Positions 1 to 9,503 of a DNA stretch of 64,000 bases are shown in pieces; position 1 is the first letter of the stretch, and each line of letters begins with the position of its first letter. The DNA lies in contig WRKP01000004.1 in assembly GCA_009778035.1 (NCBI GenBank), forward strand, positions 19,457 to 83,456. Reading direction: 5' to 3'. Position numbers and translations under genes: made by a program. This DNA comes from Planctomycetaceae bacterium (GTDB taxonomy: Bacteria; Planctomycetota; Planctomycetia; Pirellulales; Thermoguttaceae). The notes under the pieces are model-generated. The model was not told where the DNA came from. It saw nothing but the letters and a program-made list of their open reading frames with translations, and did no database searches.

Positions 1-1044
1 GGCGAATTTGACGCGTATAAACACGTCATCGGAATCGGCTGCACCGCCGCACTCGCGACCGACCGGCAAAAATTGGGTGAACACCGCGTGCATATCGCCA
101 TCCAATCCTTGCTGCAAACAATCCAATTTTCGTTAGGCCTGCAAAAAGATTCCCGCAGCCGATGGGAAGAAGAACGGCTCGTTGCCGACTTGATATTGAA
201 TGCCATCGAAACTGCCCGACACGAAAAAGACCAACATATCCCGCTCGCTCACAATCCCGGCAGAGACAGCAACAAAGGCAGGGCAAATGCAGCAACGCTC
301 ATCAGCGGCTTGTCGAATGATTATCCGCTGTATGAGTGCATCCCGCTCAAACTCAAGCCTGGCGAAGTCGTTCAAGGCAAACGCGTAGCGGCCTCGCCCT
401 TGTTGGTGGATTTATATTTCGGCAAAATCGGGGCGGTGCTTTGGACCAACGAAGGTTCCCATTCGATTACCCACGAAGAGGTTATAGCGGCGGATTTGCC
501 GTTTAATTCCGATGCCGAATTCACGCAGGCGATTTTTCCCGGCGCTTTTAATCCGATACATAAAGGGCATCTCGAAATGCTCGACATTGCGGAACAGCGG
601 TTGCAGGAAAGAGTCGTTTTGGAAATTTCGGTTCAAAATGTCGATAAACCGCCATTCGACTATATTGAATTGGAGCATCGTCTCTCGCACATCAGTCGGG
701 CGAAACCGGGCCAGGCCGTCTGGCTGACGCAAACGCCGTTGTTTGCTGCGAAAGCGGAATTGTTTCAGGGAACGACGTTTGTTGTCGGAGCGGACACGCT
801 CAAACGGCTTGCGGACTTGCGATTTTATCAGGACAATGTCTACAAATTGCATGAACTTTTGCGGATGATTGCCTATTATAATTGTCGGTTTCTCGTTTTT
901 GCTCGAAAATCGAAGGCGGGCTTGGAATCGATGGAATCGTTGGATATGCCCGACATGTTGCGTAGTCTTTGCGAAGATGTTCCAGCATCGGAATTCACGA
1001 TGGACATTTCGTCGAGCGACCTGCGGCGTCGGGAGAGGGTGTAA
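1..1044 (+). CDS. CinA C-terminal (NMN amidohydrolase/PncC-like) domain fused to an HxGH nucleotidyltransferase domain; 5' end outside the window
   Basis: Frame is open from base 1 (GEFDAYKHVIGIGCTAALATDRQKLGEHRVHIA, CinA-type), so the ORF-track start at 73 (a TTG) is not the true start; FPGAFNPIHKGHLEML (HxGH) and ISSSDLRRR motifs in the C-terminal half. Confidence 0.8.
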   Translation, partial: GEFDAYKHVIGIGCTAALATDRQKLGEHRVHIAIQSLLQTIQFSLGLQKDSRSRWEEERLVADLILNAIETARHEKDQHIPLAHNPGRDSNKGRANAATLISGLSNDYPLYECIPLKLKPGEVVQGKRVAASPLLVDLYFGKIGAVLWTNEGSHSITHEEVIAADLPFNSDAEFTQAIFPGAFNPIHKGHLEMLDIAEQRLQERVVLEISVQNVDKPPFDYIELEHRLSHISRAKPGQAVWLTQTPLFAAKAELFQGTTFVVGADTLKRLADLRFYQDNVYKLHELLRMIAYYNCRFLVFARKSKAGLESMESLDMPDMLRSLCEDVPASEFTMDISSSDLRRRERV

Positions 1045-1131
1045 ACCGCAGATGGATGCTTTTAGATTTGGATTATTAGGGCGTTGCACATGTTGCTCTG
1101 AACAAAAACCGTCATCCCGGCGCAACACATT

Positions 1132-1221
1132 GTCATCCCGGCGCAGGCCGGGATCCAGATATTGCGCCAGATATTGCGTGCGATGCTGGTTCTTCTGGGT
1201 TCCGGCTTTCGCCGGAATGAC
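1132..1221. repeat. Dispersed palindromic element family A, copy 1
   Basis: gtcatcccggcgcaggccgggatccagatattgcg...ttctgggttccggctttcgccggaatgac. Confidence 0.8.
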
Positions 1222-1254
1222 GGAAACGCGTCTAGAGCAATTTGAAACTCGCTC

Positions 1255-1797
1255 TTACTGCGAATCTTCCTTTTTACTGAGGCTCGCCTCGTATTTGCCC
1301 CGCCAAAATACCGTGATGTAGCCGAACAACAGACCAACCGCACAATAAACGAGTTCGACACGGGCAACTGCCAAGTGTCCCGACCAGCCCTCTGCGCCCA
1401 TCAGTCCAGACAGTCCAAAAAATGCACCCGACCCAATGAACAGTGCCGGAACCATGTTCTTAAACGCTTCGGACATAATGGCCGGAATGACGACGATGAA
1501 CACGGCCAATGCCATTGCGAGATTGATCCCCGCCGGGCTCGGAAGAAAACTGAGTACGCCGATCAGTTCGATGATTGCAATGGAAGCCGCAATACCAGTG
1601 GCATAGCCGATGAATGCTTTGACTCCCCCCTTGGCTGAACAGCCTGCGAGAAAATACACCGCCCAGGCTTGGAAGGCGACCCAAATATGATCTGCGCCGG
1701 CCAAAATGGGAATGAACGCATTGAGTACAACGAGAATAAAGGCTTGCAGAGCAAGACAACACGAGATGACTGCCAACTGATTTTTTGTTAACTGCAT
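1255..1797 (-). CDS. DUF1097-like multi-spanning membrane protein
   Basis: Hydrophobic ORF MQLTKNQLAVISCCLALQAFIL...; internal ATG preceded by aaaaaggagcg Shine-Dalgarno. Confidence 0.65.
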   Translation of the reverse strand: MQLTKNQLAVISCCLALQAFILVVLNAFIPILAGADHIWVAFQAWAVYFLAGCSAKGGVKAFIGYATGIAASIAIIELIGVLSFLPSPAGINLAMALAVFIVVIPAIMSEAFKNMVPALFIGSGAFFGLSGLMGAEGWSGHLAVARVELVYCAVGLLFGYITVFWRGKYEASLSKKEDSQ

Positions 1798-2043
1798 AAC
1801 ATCGCTCCTTTTTGGAAAAGACCTTGAAAACACTAAAACACCATTTTGCATTGTAGCGTAATCGGAGTTGGTTTGCAAGCATATCGGCAGGATACGCAGG
1901 GCAAGGGAAAAAGGTAGGCAGCCGACCGCCGGGCGGGTGCACAAGGTAGGCAGTCGGCCTGGCAGGATACGCAATAGTTGCAATTTTTGGAAAAACGTGT
2001 AGAATCCGACCATCGTGCAACGTTTTGATGGAGGTATTTCGAT

Positions 2044-2670
2044 ATGGTAACTTTCTTCGGCTTAACTTTCTTCGGCTTGTTCCTTCTTATCCTCGGGGGA
2101 ATTTCCGTCATCTTATTTCTCCTCGTTCTTTGGGTGATTTCGATTTACAACGGTCTCGTGAGCCATCGGAACCGCTATAAAAATGCGTTTGCCCAAATTG
2201 ACGTGCAACTCAAACGCCGGTATGAATTGATTCCCAACCTGGTTGAAACGGCCAAGGGATATATGAAACACGAACGGGAAACGCTCGAAGCCGTGATCCA
2301 GGCCCGAAATATCGCCTCTGGAGCGGCTGGAAAAGCGGCTGCCAATCCCACTGATGGTCAGTGCATCAAGCAGTTGAACCAGGCTGAGGGCGAATTGACC
2401 GGCGCCCTAAGCCGACTGATGTTGGTATTCGAGCAGTATCCAGACTTGAAGGCCAGCCAAAACATGCTTTCTCTGCAAGAGGAATTGACATCTACGGAGA
2501 ACAAAATCGCCTTTGCCCGACAGGCGTTTAACGATTCCGTGATGACGTACAACAATGCGAGGGAGGTATTTCCGTCGAATTTTATTTCCGGGATGTTCAA
2601 TTTTTCGGAAGCAGCCCTGTTTGAAGTTGACAGTCCCCAAGAGCGTACCGCTCCGAAGGTCGCGTTCTAG
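2044..2670 (+). CDS. lemA: LemA family protein
   Basis: N-terminal TM then YNGLVSHRNRYKNAFAQIDVQLKRRYELIPNLVETAKGYMKHE; ggaggt SD. Confidence 0.9.
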   Translation: MVTFFGLTFFGLFLLILGGISVILFLLVLWVISIYNGLVSHRNRYKNAFAQIDVQLKRRYELIPNLVETAKGYMKHERETLEAVIQARNIASGAAGKAAANPTDGQCIKQLNQAEGELTGALSRLMLVFEQYPDLKASQNMLSLQEELTSTENKIAFARQAFNDSVMTYNNAREVFPSNFISGMFNFSEAALFEVDSPQERTAPKVAF

Positions 2671-2741
2671 GGCGTGTTGCGTGTTGCTATGGAAAAATGC
2701 TCACGCCCCCTGACTCTCGTGATTATGCTAAAATACCAACG

Positions 2742-3671
2742 ATGCACGACAACGAAGCAACGGTTGCGGTTATTGATTCCAAAGCGTTATTAAAGGTTTT
2801 TGGGCCTTCCGATGCCAACCTCCGGCGAATTCGCGAAGCCCTCGGCATCAAAGTAACACTCGATGGGAACAAAATCCTGCTCCGAGGAACATCTGATGCC
2901 GTCCAACGAGGCTCGCACCTCCTGGAACGCCTGCAACACATCGCCCTGCGAAACGGCCAAATGAATACCGACGACATCCGCCGGGCAATTTCCGAAGTCG
3001 TCCACGGAACGGAAGTTTCCAACATCAAACCAATCGACGTCTACCACGGAAAACAAATTCGGGCAAAAACCAACGGACAAGCCCGATATTTGGAACTGCT
3101 CCGAAACAAGGCCATCGTCATTTGCGTCGGGCCAGCCGGGACCGGTAAAACCTATCTTGCCGTTGCCAAAGCCGTCGAAGCCTTGAAAACCGAAGCCGTC
3201 AAGAAAATCGTCTTGGTGCGTCCGGCTGTCGAAGCGGGCGAAAGTCTCGGTTTTTTGCCCGGCGATTTGCAAGCGAAAATCAATCCGTATCTGCGGCCGC
3301 TTTTCGATGCCCTGGCCGATATGATGGATCGCGATATGCTCAAGCGTTATATGGAAGAAGACCGAATCGAAGTGATTCCGCTTGCGTATATGCGAGGGCG
3401 GACGCTCAACAATGCTTCGATTATTTTGGATGAGGCTCAAAACACGACGGTCGCTCAAATGAAGATGTTTTTAACTCGGATGGGCGAGTTTTCGACGATC
3501 ACGGTTTGCGGCGACGCGACGCAGATTGACCTACCGGCAAACAAGCGGAGCGGTTTGATTGATGCTCGTCAGCGTCTTTGCCGAATAGAGGCGATTGGAA
3601 TGCTTCAACTTGACCGCAGCGACATCGTTCGGCATCCGCTCGTTCAACAGATTGTCAATGCGTATGAATAA
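2742..3671 (+). CDS. phoH: PhoH family ATPase
   Basis: Walker A GPAGTGKTYLAVAKAV, VRPAVEAGESLGFLPGDLQAKINPYLRPLFDAL, ILDEAQNTT; ATG at 2742 sits 7 nt after TAAAAT. Confidence 0.92.
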   Translation: MHDNEATVAVIDSKALLKVFGPSDANLRRIREALGIKVTLDGNKILLRGTSDAVQRGSHLLERLQHIALRNGQMNTDDIRRAISEVVHGTEVSNIKPIDVYHGKQIRAKTNGQARYLELLRNKAIVICVGPAGTGKTYLAVAKAVEALKTEAVKKIVLVRPAVEAGESLGFLPGDLQAKINPYLRPLFDALADMMDRDMLKRYMEEDRIEVIPLAYMRGRTLNNASIILDEAQNTTVAQMKMFLTRMGEFSTITVCGDATQIDLPANKRSGLIDARQRLCRIEAIGMLQLDRSDIVRHPLVQQIVNAYE

Positions 3672-3695
3672 TGCGTATGAGTTGAGGTACGGCAC

Positions 3696-4691
3696 TCATT
3701 CAAATTTCGCCGACACGGCATCGACCACCGCCTGCTTGGCCTGCTCAAACGGCAGTGCCAAACTCGCACCGGCTGCCTTTTTGTGGCCGCCGCCGCCAAA
3801 TTGCGAAGCCAGTAAACTGCAATCCACCTCGCAACGGCTGCGAAAACTGACTTTGAACGTCCCATCTCTCAATTCCGACAGCAATGCCGCCATCTTGGAA
3901 CCCTGAACCTGCAACAACATGTTTACAATGTCCTCCGAATCGGAGGGAATCGCTCCCGCCGCCGCCAAATCGTCGAGCATAATCCAAGTGAACAGGAATT
4001 GCCCTTCCAAATAGGCCTCCGCTTTTTGGAGTGTTCGTCCGACGAGCCGTATTCGGCCCAGCGATTCCTGCTCGTAAAGTTCCTTGTACACCTCATCGGG
4101 CTGCACGCCGACATCGAGCAATCGGGCTGCCGTGCGGAATGTTTCCGATGTCGTGCTCGAAAACCGAAACCAGCCGGTATCGGTCGCAATCGCGACGAAT
4201 GCAGGCAGTGCAATGTCTTGAGCAAGCGGCACGCCGAGCGCGTTGGCGGCCTGCACGACGAGCGTTCCTGCCGCTTCGGCCTGGGAATTGATGAATGTTT
4301 CCGCTCCGAGAGCATCGCCGATGGTGTGATGGTCGAGGACGAGTTTTCGGGCGGAACTTTCGCGAAAATGCGTTGCCATCTCGCCGAGTTGCGCCCAGGA
4401 ACTCGTATCGAGCACAAAAAAGAGGTCAGCACTTTGCAGATATTCTGCCCCTTCGGCATCCAAGTTTTCGAGTGCCGTAATGGAGTGGTTCGGATCGAGA
4501 AATGCGAGGTTTGGCGGCGTTTGATGCGGAGCGATGATTCGGACGTTTTTACCGAGGCGGAGCAGAATTTGCTGCATTGCGAGCGCACTGCCGACGCAAT
4601 CGCCGTCGGGCCGATGGTGCATAGTCAGAACGATTTTCGATGCGGAATGGACGATTTCGGCGAATCGTTGCCAGTCGATGGGAGCGTGCAT
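3696..4691 (-). CDS. DHH/DHHA1 family phosphoesterase (NrnA-like oligoribonuclease/pAp phosphatase)
   Basis: MHHRPDGDCVGSALAM, VLDHHTIGD, C-terminal GGGGHKKAAGA; ORF extends to 5228 but ATG at 4691 follows a -10-like TACAAT. Confidence 0.88.
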   Translation of the reverse strand: MHAPIDWQRFAEIVHSASKIVLTMHHRPDGDCVGSALAMQQILLRLGKNVRIIAPHQTPPNLAFLDPNHSITALENLDAEGAEYLQSADLFFVLDTSSWAQLGEMATHFRESSARKLVLDHHTIGDALGAETFINSQAEAAGTLVVQAANALGVPLAQDIALPAFVAIATDTGWFRFSSTTSETFRTAARLLDVGVQPDEVYKELYEQESLGRIRLVGRTLQKAEAYLEGQFLFTWIMLDDLAAAGAIPSDSEDIVNMLLQVQGSKMAALLSELRDGTFKVSFRSRCEVDCSLLASQFGGGGHKKAAGASLALPFEQAKQAVVDAVSAKFE

Positions 4692-5101
4692 AGGCATCAT
4701 TGTACAGATGGGGCGTTTTGCCGTCAACGCCGAGGTGTGGGCAAGAGCGGCGTGTGCCGGTGCCCTTGTAAAAAACAGAAAAAAGAGTACAATCCAAGAA
4801 GTTCTCTTTTCGACGAACGGATGGAATTGGCCGTCTGTCGGAATGGGGTCCGGCAATGGAATATGCGTGAATCGGGTCAGGTGGGAAACCAAGCAGCCAT
4901 AAGCCATCCATTTCATGTGCTGGATTCCTTTCCGGCAGACGACTTTTTTTGCCAGGGACGAACTCGGATGTGTCTGCCCTGACGTCATAATGTACGCTTT
5001 ATGACGAATTTGACGCCCGTCGTAGTGCGAATTTTGCTTTTTTCGCGAATAAACGGATTTTTGTGTAGAATCGGCGAGGCTTTTACAGTAAAATCCAAAG
5101 A

Positions 5102-5737
5102 ATGGTACGTTACGGCATTTACGGCGGAGCATTTGATCCGATCCATATAGGACATCTTTTGCTGGCGGAGACTTGTCTTCGGCAGGCGAAGTTGGACCGT
5201 GTGTTCTTTGTGCCGACAGGTGCATCACCGCATCGTTCTGGAAAAGAAAATTACCGAGCGTCGGCCGATGACCGCCTTAATATGATCGAATCCGCAATCG
5301 TCGGTTACGAAGAATTTTTGGTGAGCCGATACGAAGTTGACCGGCCAGAAACGAGTTACACCGTCGAAACATTGCAGTATTTCCATCGTTCATTCACGCT
5401 GGTCGAGCCGCAATTTTTTCTGCTCATGGGAGCGGATATGTTCAACGATCTGCCGAATTGGCACGAGGCGGGCGAAATATGCAAATTGGCCTTGCCGCTC
5501 GTTGCAACACGTCCAGAAACGTCTTCGCCGTATTATGCCGCATTGAACGGCATTGTTTCCGTCGACCGTTTGGAGGAAATTCGTCATTCTGCGGTCGAGA
5601 TGCCGCAGATTGGCATTTCATCGACGCAAATCCGTCATCGGGTTGCTGCCGGTGAAAGTATCCGTTTTCAGGTCCCCCGCGGCGTGGAGTCATACATCGC
5701 GGCCCATCGGCTGTATTGCGACAATAAAATGGGATAG
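5102..5737 (+). CDS. nadD: nicotinate-nucleotide adenylyltransferase
   Basis: YGGAFDPIHIGHLLLAE, PTGASPHR, ISSTQIRHRVAAGESIRFQVPRGVESYI. Confidence 0.92.
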   Translation: MVRYGIYGGAFDPIHIGHLLLAETCLRQAKLDRVFFVPTGASPHRSGKENYRASADDRLNMIESAIVGYEEFLVSRYEVDRPETSYTVETLQYFHRSFTLVEPQFFLLMGADMFNDLPNWHEAGEICKLALPLVATRPETSSPYYAALNGIVSVDRLEEIRHSAVEMPQIGISSTQIRHRVAAGESIRFQVPRGVESYIAAHRLYCDNKMG

Positions 5738-5791
5738 ACGGTGGTAATCGTGATATCATTGACATTGAAAACGAACAAAAGCCGTCCTGTG

Positions 5792-8700
5792 CTACACTCG
5801 CCGCAGTGCGACGCCTGCATCTCGCGATTGATTGACGACATTATTGTCAGCATCCAAGACCACCGCCCGAACTATCAGTCGGCAACTGTCAGAAAACCGA
5901 TGTCCGAACGTGCTTTGCTGTTCCGCATCGAGCGTGATGCTCGCACCCGTGATCAAAACATCATCGACACGGGCAGGAAGTGTCGCCACCAACACCGCCG
6001 GTTGAGTTCCTCGAGCCGCTAACCATATTTCGTAATGCGTTACTGGTTCCGCCGATGCAGGAAACGCGGTAGTATATCGCGGCAACTGCCAAGTTAAGTT
6101 CACCGACGTTGCCGTCCTGGTATTAGGTTCTACTTTCACGTTTCGCACCGCTGGCCAAGTCAACGTCGAAGCACTGATCCGCGATACCGTTGAAATAAAA
6201 TCACCCGCTGCACTTTGGCCCGTCGTTTGAATCTCAAAACGATAACTCGTACCCGCTTTCAAACCGGCTACGGTGAACAACATCGTATCGACGGCTCGCG
6301 TTGTACCAGGCCGAAGCGTTTCATAGTGAAAATTCGACTGCAATAACAATTTTTTGGTCAAACCGCTGTCAGGCATTGCGACAGCACTGACGAGAGTAGC
6401 ATTATTACTCACACCGCTTCCGCTGATGGTAAACGTTGCAAGATATTGACTGCGCAAACCATTCGCATTGGTGCCAATGATTCGAATTTGATAACCATCA
6501 ATACCCGATGTTGGAACATTCCATCGAAGGCTCACGGAATCTACTTTCGCCTGTGCTCGGATTGCCGACGGTTTCACGGCCGCTTGCCTGGGCGTGATCG
6601 TATTTGCATTGACACGAGCATCATTGTTGGCTTTTTCTCCATTCGCATTGAATGCCTGCACGGTAAAGACATACTGTTTTCCTGCTTCCAAACCGCTGAT
6701 AGTAGCACCAACTACTCGATTGTTTTCAACGATATAGGTTATCGTGTGCCCCGTCAGTTGGACAGTGCTGCCGCGTTGGATGCCGGTAATGTTATATGCA
6801 ACATTTGCACGATTACTTTCGTTGACCACCCATCGCAGTGTAACACTGTCGATCGTTGCCTGTTTTGGTTGTGCTTTGACCCCTCGGGGATTGATTGCAA
6901 CGGAAATGCCTTGTCTTGGTGCTGTTCGTGCTATTTCGGTTTGCGACGGGTCGGAATTGCGATATTCGCCGCTGCCGATTGCCGTTACCGTGATATGATA
7001 AAACGCACCTTGTACCAAGCCAGCAACGACGAGAGAGGTTGCGTTGCCGTTTATGCGGACACTTTGCAGCAAACCATTTTCGGTAGAGTAGGCAACTTCA
7101 TAAGCGTAGGCATTATCGACACCATTCCATCTAATTTCTAGTGCCGTTGCGCCGGGAATGACATCGGTAATGGCCGGCACATCAAGTTGCGGAGTCGTGG
7201 GATCCACCGTCGGACACGGGACAACATTGGTCGTATGACTGACGATGCCGGTATGACTTTCTATGCCAGTCGCAACAACTCGCAAGGCATATCCGACGTC
7301 ATCCATGGTTACTGTATACGAACTGGAAGTAGCATCGGTGATGGCGGTATCCCCGCGGAACCATTGATATATTGCCGTTGCATCGGCAGGTGCAAGCGTC
7401 GTCGAGATTGTATCATCGACTTGCGGAAAATCTGTGTTGGATGTTATAGATGTTAAGGCAATCGTCGCTGCGAGCGTTGTTACTTGCCCCACAGCGGAGT
7501 AGTCGGAATCCCTGTAGTCCCCGGTGCCTATTGCCAAGACACGGATATAGTAAGTCGTATCTGCAAGCAAATCGGTCAGTGTAGTTGATGTGTCCGCGAG
7601 TGTTAGCGTTTGTGCATTCTCAAAATCGGCACTGGTCGCCCATTGAATCGTGTAGCCGTCTGCGTTGTCCACTGCGGACCAGTTGACGCTGACCGTATTG
7701 CTATCCGTTGCGATCATTTCATTGATTACCGGAGCGGCCAGTTCGACGGGCGTCGGCGTTGCAGGATGCCTATCGAGATAAACATAGTCCTCTAGTCGTC
7801 CATGATTTCCAAGTGTATACGATGTGAACAAATAAGGAGCAACGGAGGCAGATACCCATTCAATGGAAAGGCTTGTGAGCACGTTCGGCGCATTGGGCCC
7901 GCCGGGACGGCTGTCGTCGGAATCGCTAACAAGTAGGGAAACATAATAGCCGTTATCCGTTGGAGATAATGTAGTATCATAGACGGCTCCCCACATGGTG
8001 ATCAAATGGCCTCCCGACCGATTCAAGCCCGTAGGGCTGTTGTACCAACCAATCGTCAAACTGACGGCCGCACCTTCTTTCAATTTGTTGACAGCGGATG
8101 TCAAACCCGTTACGGATCTAATCGTGGCGTATCCCGCAATATCCCGATAATTGGTGTCGGGATGAAAACCGCCGGCTCCGGTATATCTTGGTTGTGCCCA
8201 ACCCGCCAAACCTTGTTGCGCATAGTTTCCCGTGATGAACCATTCGTTGGCGTAGAGAGAGTTTCCCGCCACATTGGTAAAGTTGGCACTGATGTACCTG
8301 TATATGTCATCTTCCGTTTGGAATCCATTTACATTTCCCCAACCTGTGTAGGCGAGCATGTTTGCCGATGCACCTGCCCAACAGTGATTCGAATCGCCGC
8401 TCCATGTTTTTTCTGCATCGTAGGGATCAAGACCGTTCAAGAATGCTAAAGACCCGCCGACGATGGAATTTCTTTCCGCCAGCGATAATCCGGTTAAATA
8501 GGCTTCGAGAGTCCCGCCGACGGATACCGTAATTTCATAGGTTCTCGTGCCAATTCGCTCACCGTCAGCCAACGGAGTGGATGAGAGGCCGAGATTGGCA
8601 TATTCCGCGCCAACAGGCAAGTTGCCAACCAGGGCATCGCGTTCGACCGACCTGATGAATTGGCTGGTTGCGAGTTGGACCGATGAGGTTTTTTGCAAAA

Positions 8701-9100
8701 CCTCGTCAATATGGACAGAACTGTTTGTTGCATTAAGAAAAACACCGCCGAAGGCGACATTTCCGTCAGCAACCGCAATCACTCCCGACGCAGAATGTCC
8801 CGTAATTTGCAATTTTTCGCTACCGAGGGCGACAATCGTTACGCTGCCGAACGCTGAAGCGTTGATGTCAATCGCTAACACGGAGTTGCCGAGATCGATG
8901 ATTGAATTGGCAGAATTTGTTCGGACAACAATCAAATCATCCTGTTTTGTTGTTCCGGCTTGGCTAAGTGCCTCACGCAATGTCGATTCGGACAGATTAT
9001 TGGCAGAGATTTCAATGAAATTGTACCGAGTAGGGTCATTGCCCAAATTAAGGTCTGCATATACCGATTGGATGCTTCCGAAGAGGCCGGCATCGAGCAT
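5792..9100 (-). CDS. Large secreted protein: putative papain-like/IdeS-like cysteine peptidase domain followed by repeated fibronectin type III modules
   Basis: SNHCWAGASANMLAYTGWG (Cys) and GGHLITMWGA (His) candidate catalytic blocks; repeated YTIQWATSADFENAQT.., VSLRWNVPTSGIDGYQIRI Fn3-like strands; frame upstream of ATG encodes RGRTARIEELESRE(M), so the real start probably lies upstream. Confidence 0.7.
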   Translation of the reverse strand: MLDAGLFGSIQSVYADLNLGNDPTRYNFIEISANNLSESTLREALSQAGTTKQDDLIVVRTNSANSIIDLGNSVLAIDINASAFGSVTIVALGSEKLQITGHSASGVIAVADGNVAFGGVFLNATNSSVHIDEVLQKTSSVQLATSQFIRSVERDALVGNLPVGAEYANLGLSSTPLADGERIGTRTYEITVSVGGTLEAYLTGLSLAERNSIVGGSLAFLNGLDPYDAEKTWSGDSNHCWAGASANMLAYTGWGNVNGFQTEDDIYRYISANFTNVAGNSLYANEWFITGNYAQQGLAGWAQPRYTGAGGFHPDTNYRDIAGYATIRSVTGLTSAVNKLKEGAAVSLTIGWYNSPTGLNRSGGHLITMWGAVYDTTLSPTDNGYYVSLLVSDSDDSRPGGPNAPNVLTSLSIEWVSASVAPYLFTSYTLGNHGRLEDYVYLDRHPATPTPVELAAPVINEMIATDSNTVSVNWSAVDNADGYTIQWATSADFENAQTLTLADTSTTLTDLLADTTYYIRVLAIGTGDYRDSDYSAVGQVTTLAATIALTSITSNTDFPQVDDTISTTLAPADATAIYQWFRGDTAITDATSSSYTVTMDDVGYALRVVATGIESHTGIVSHTTNVVPCPTVDPTTPQLDVPAITDVIPGATALEIRWNGVDNAYAYEVAYSTENGLLQSVRINGNATSLVVAGLVQGAFYHITVTAIGSGEYRNSDPSQTEIARTAPRQGISVAINPRGVKAQPKQATIDSVTLRWVVNESNRANVAYNITGIQRGSTVQLTGHTITYIVENNRVVGATISGLEAGKQYVFTVQAFNANGEKANNDARVNANTITPRQAAVKPSAIRAQAKVDSVSLRWNVPTSGIDGYQIRIIGTNANGLRSQYLATFTISGSGVSNNATLVSAVAMPDSGLTKKLLLQSNFHYETLRPGTTRAVDTMLFTVAGLKAGTSYRFEIQTTGQSAAGDFISTVSRISASTLTWPAVRNVKVEPNTRTATSVNLTWQLPRYTTAFPASAEPVTHYEIWLAARGTQPAVLVATLPARVDDVLITGASITLDAEQQSTFGHRFSDSCRLIVRAVVLDADNNVVNQSRDAGVALRRV

Positions 9101-9356
9101 TTCGCGGGATTCGAGTTCTTCGATCCGGGCGGTTCGTCCGCGTTTCCCCTTGCGGACGCTTTGGGTTTTGTAAGCGTTGCGGGCGGAATTGTTGCGAAAA
9201 AGATGCGTAAAATCGAAGATGCTCAGAAAATTTCCGTCCGCCGAAGCGGTCTTGATAAGTTGTTAATGTTCCTTCATTAATCGCCCTGACACGAAACGGG
9301 ACAGTGTACAGTGTAGCAGGTTTTCGAGCGATTGCAAGTAGCACAAACAGGCCCAA

Positions 9357-9436
9357 GAGCCGGGGGCTCACGCCCCCGGGTGAGTCTATCAAAAAATATC
9401 ATATGTCGAAAACCCGGGGGCTAACGCCACCGGCTC
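9357..9436. repeat. Palindromic element family B, copy 1
   Basis: gagccgggggctcacgcccccggg...gactct/tatcaaaaaatatcatatgtcg...cccgggggctaacgccaccggctc; reverse-complement homologue of 11771-11848. Confidence 0.85.
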
Positions 9437-9503
9437 GTGCTCGCACTCCACCATACGGCAAAATGCGGTAAAATAAGGGCAAGAGTCCCCATTCCGCTCG
9501 AAA

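Noticed and set aside
3999-4982. 327-aa plus-strand ORF opposite the DHH phosphoesterase
   Set aside because: Antisense shadow; DHH/GGGHKKAAGA motifs support the minus strand
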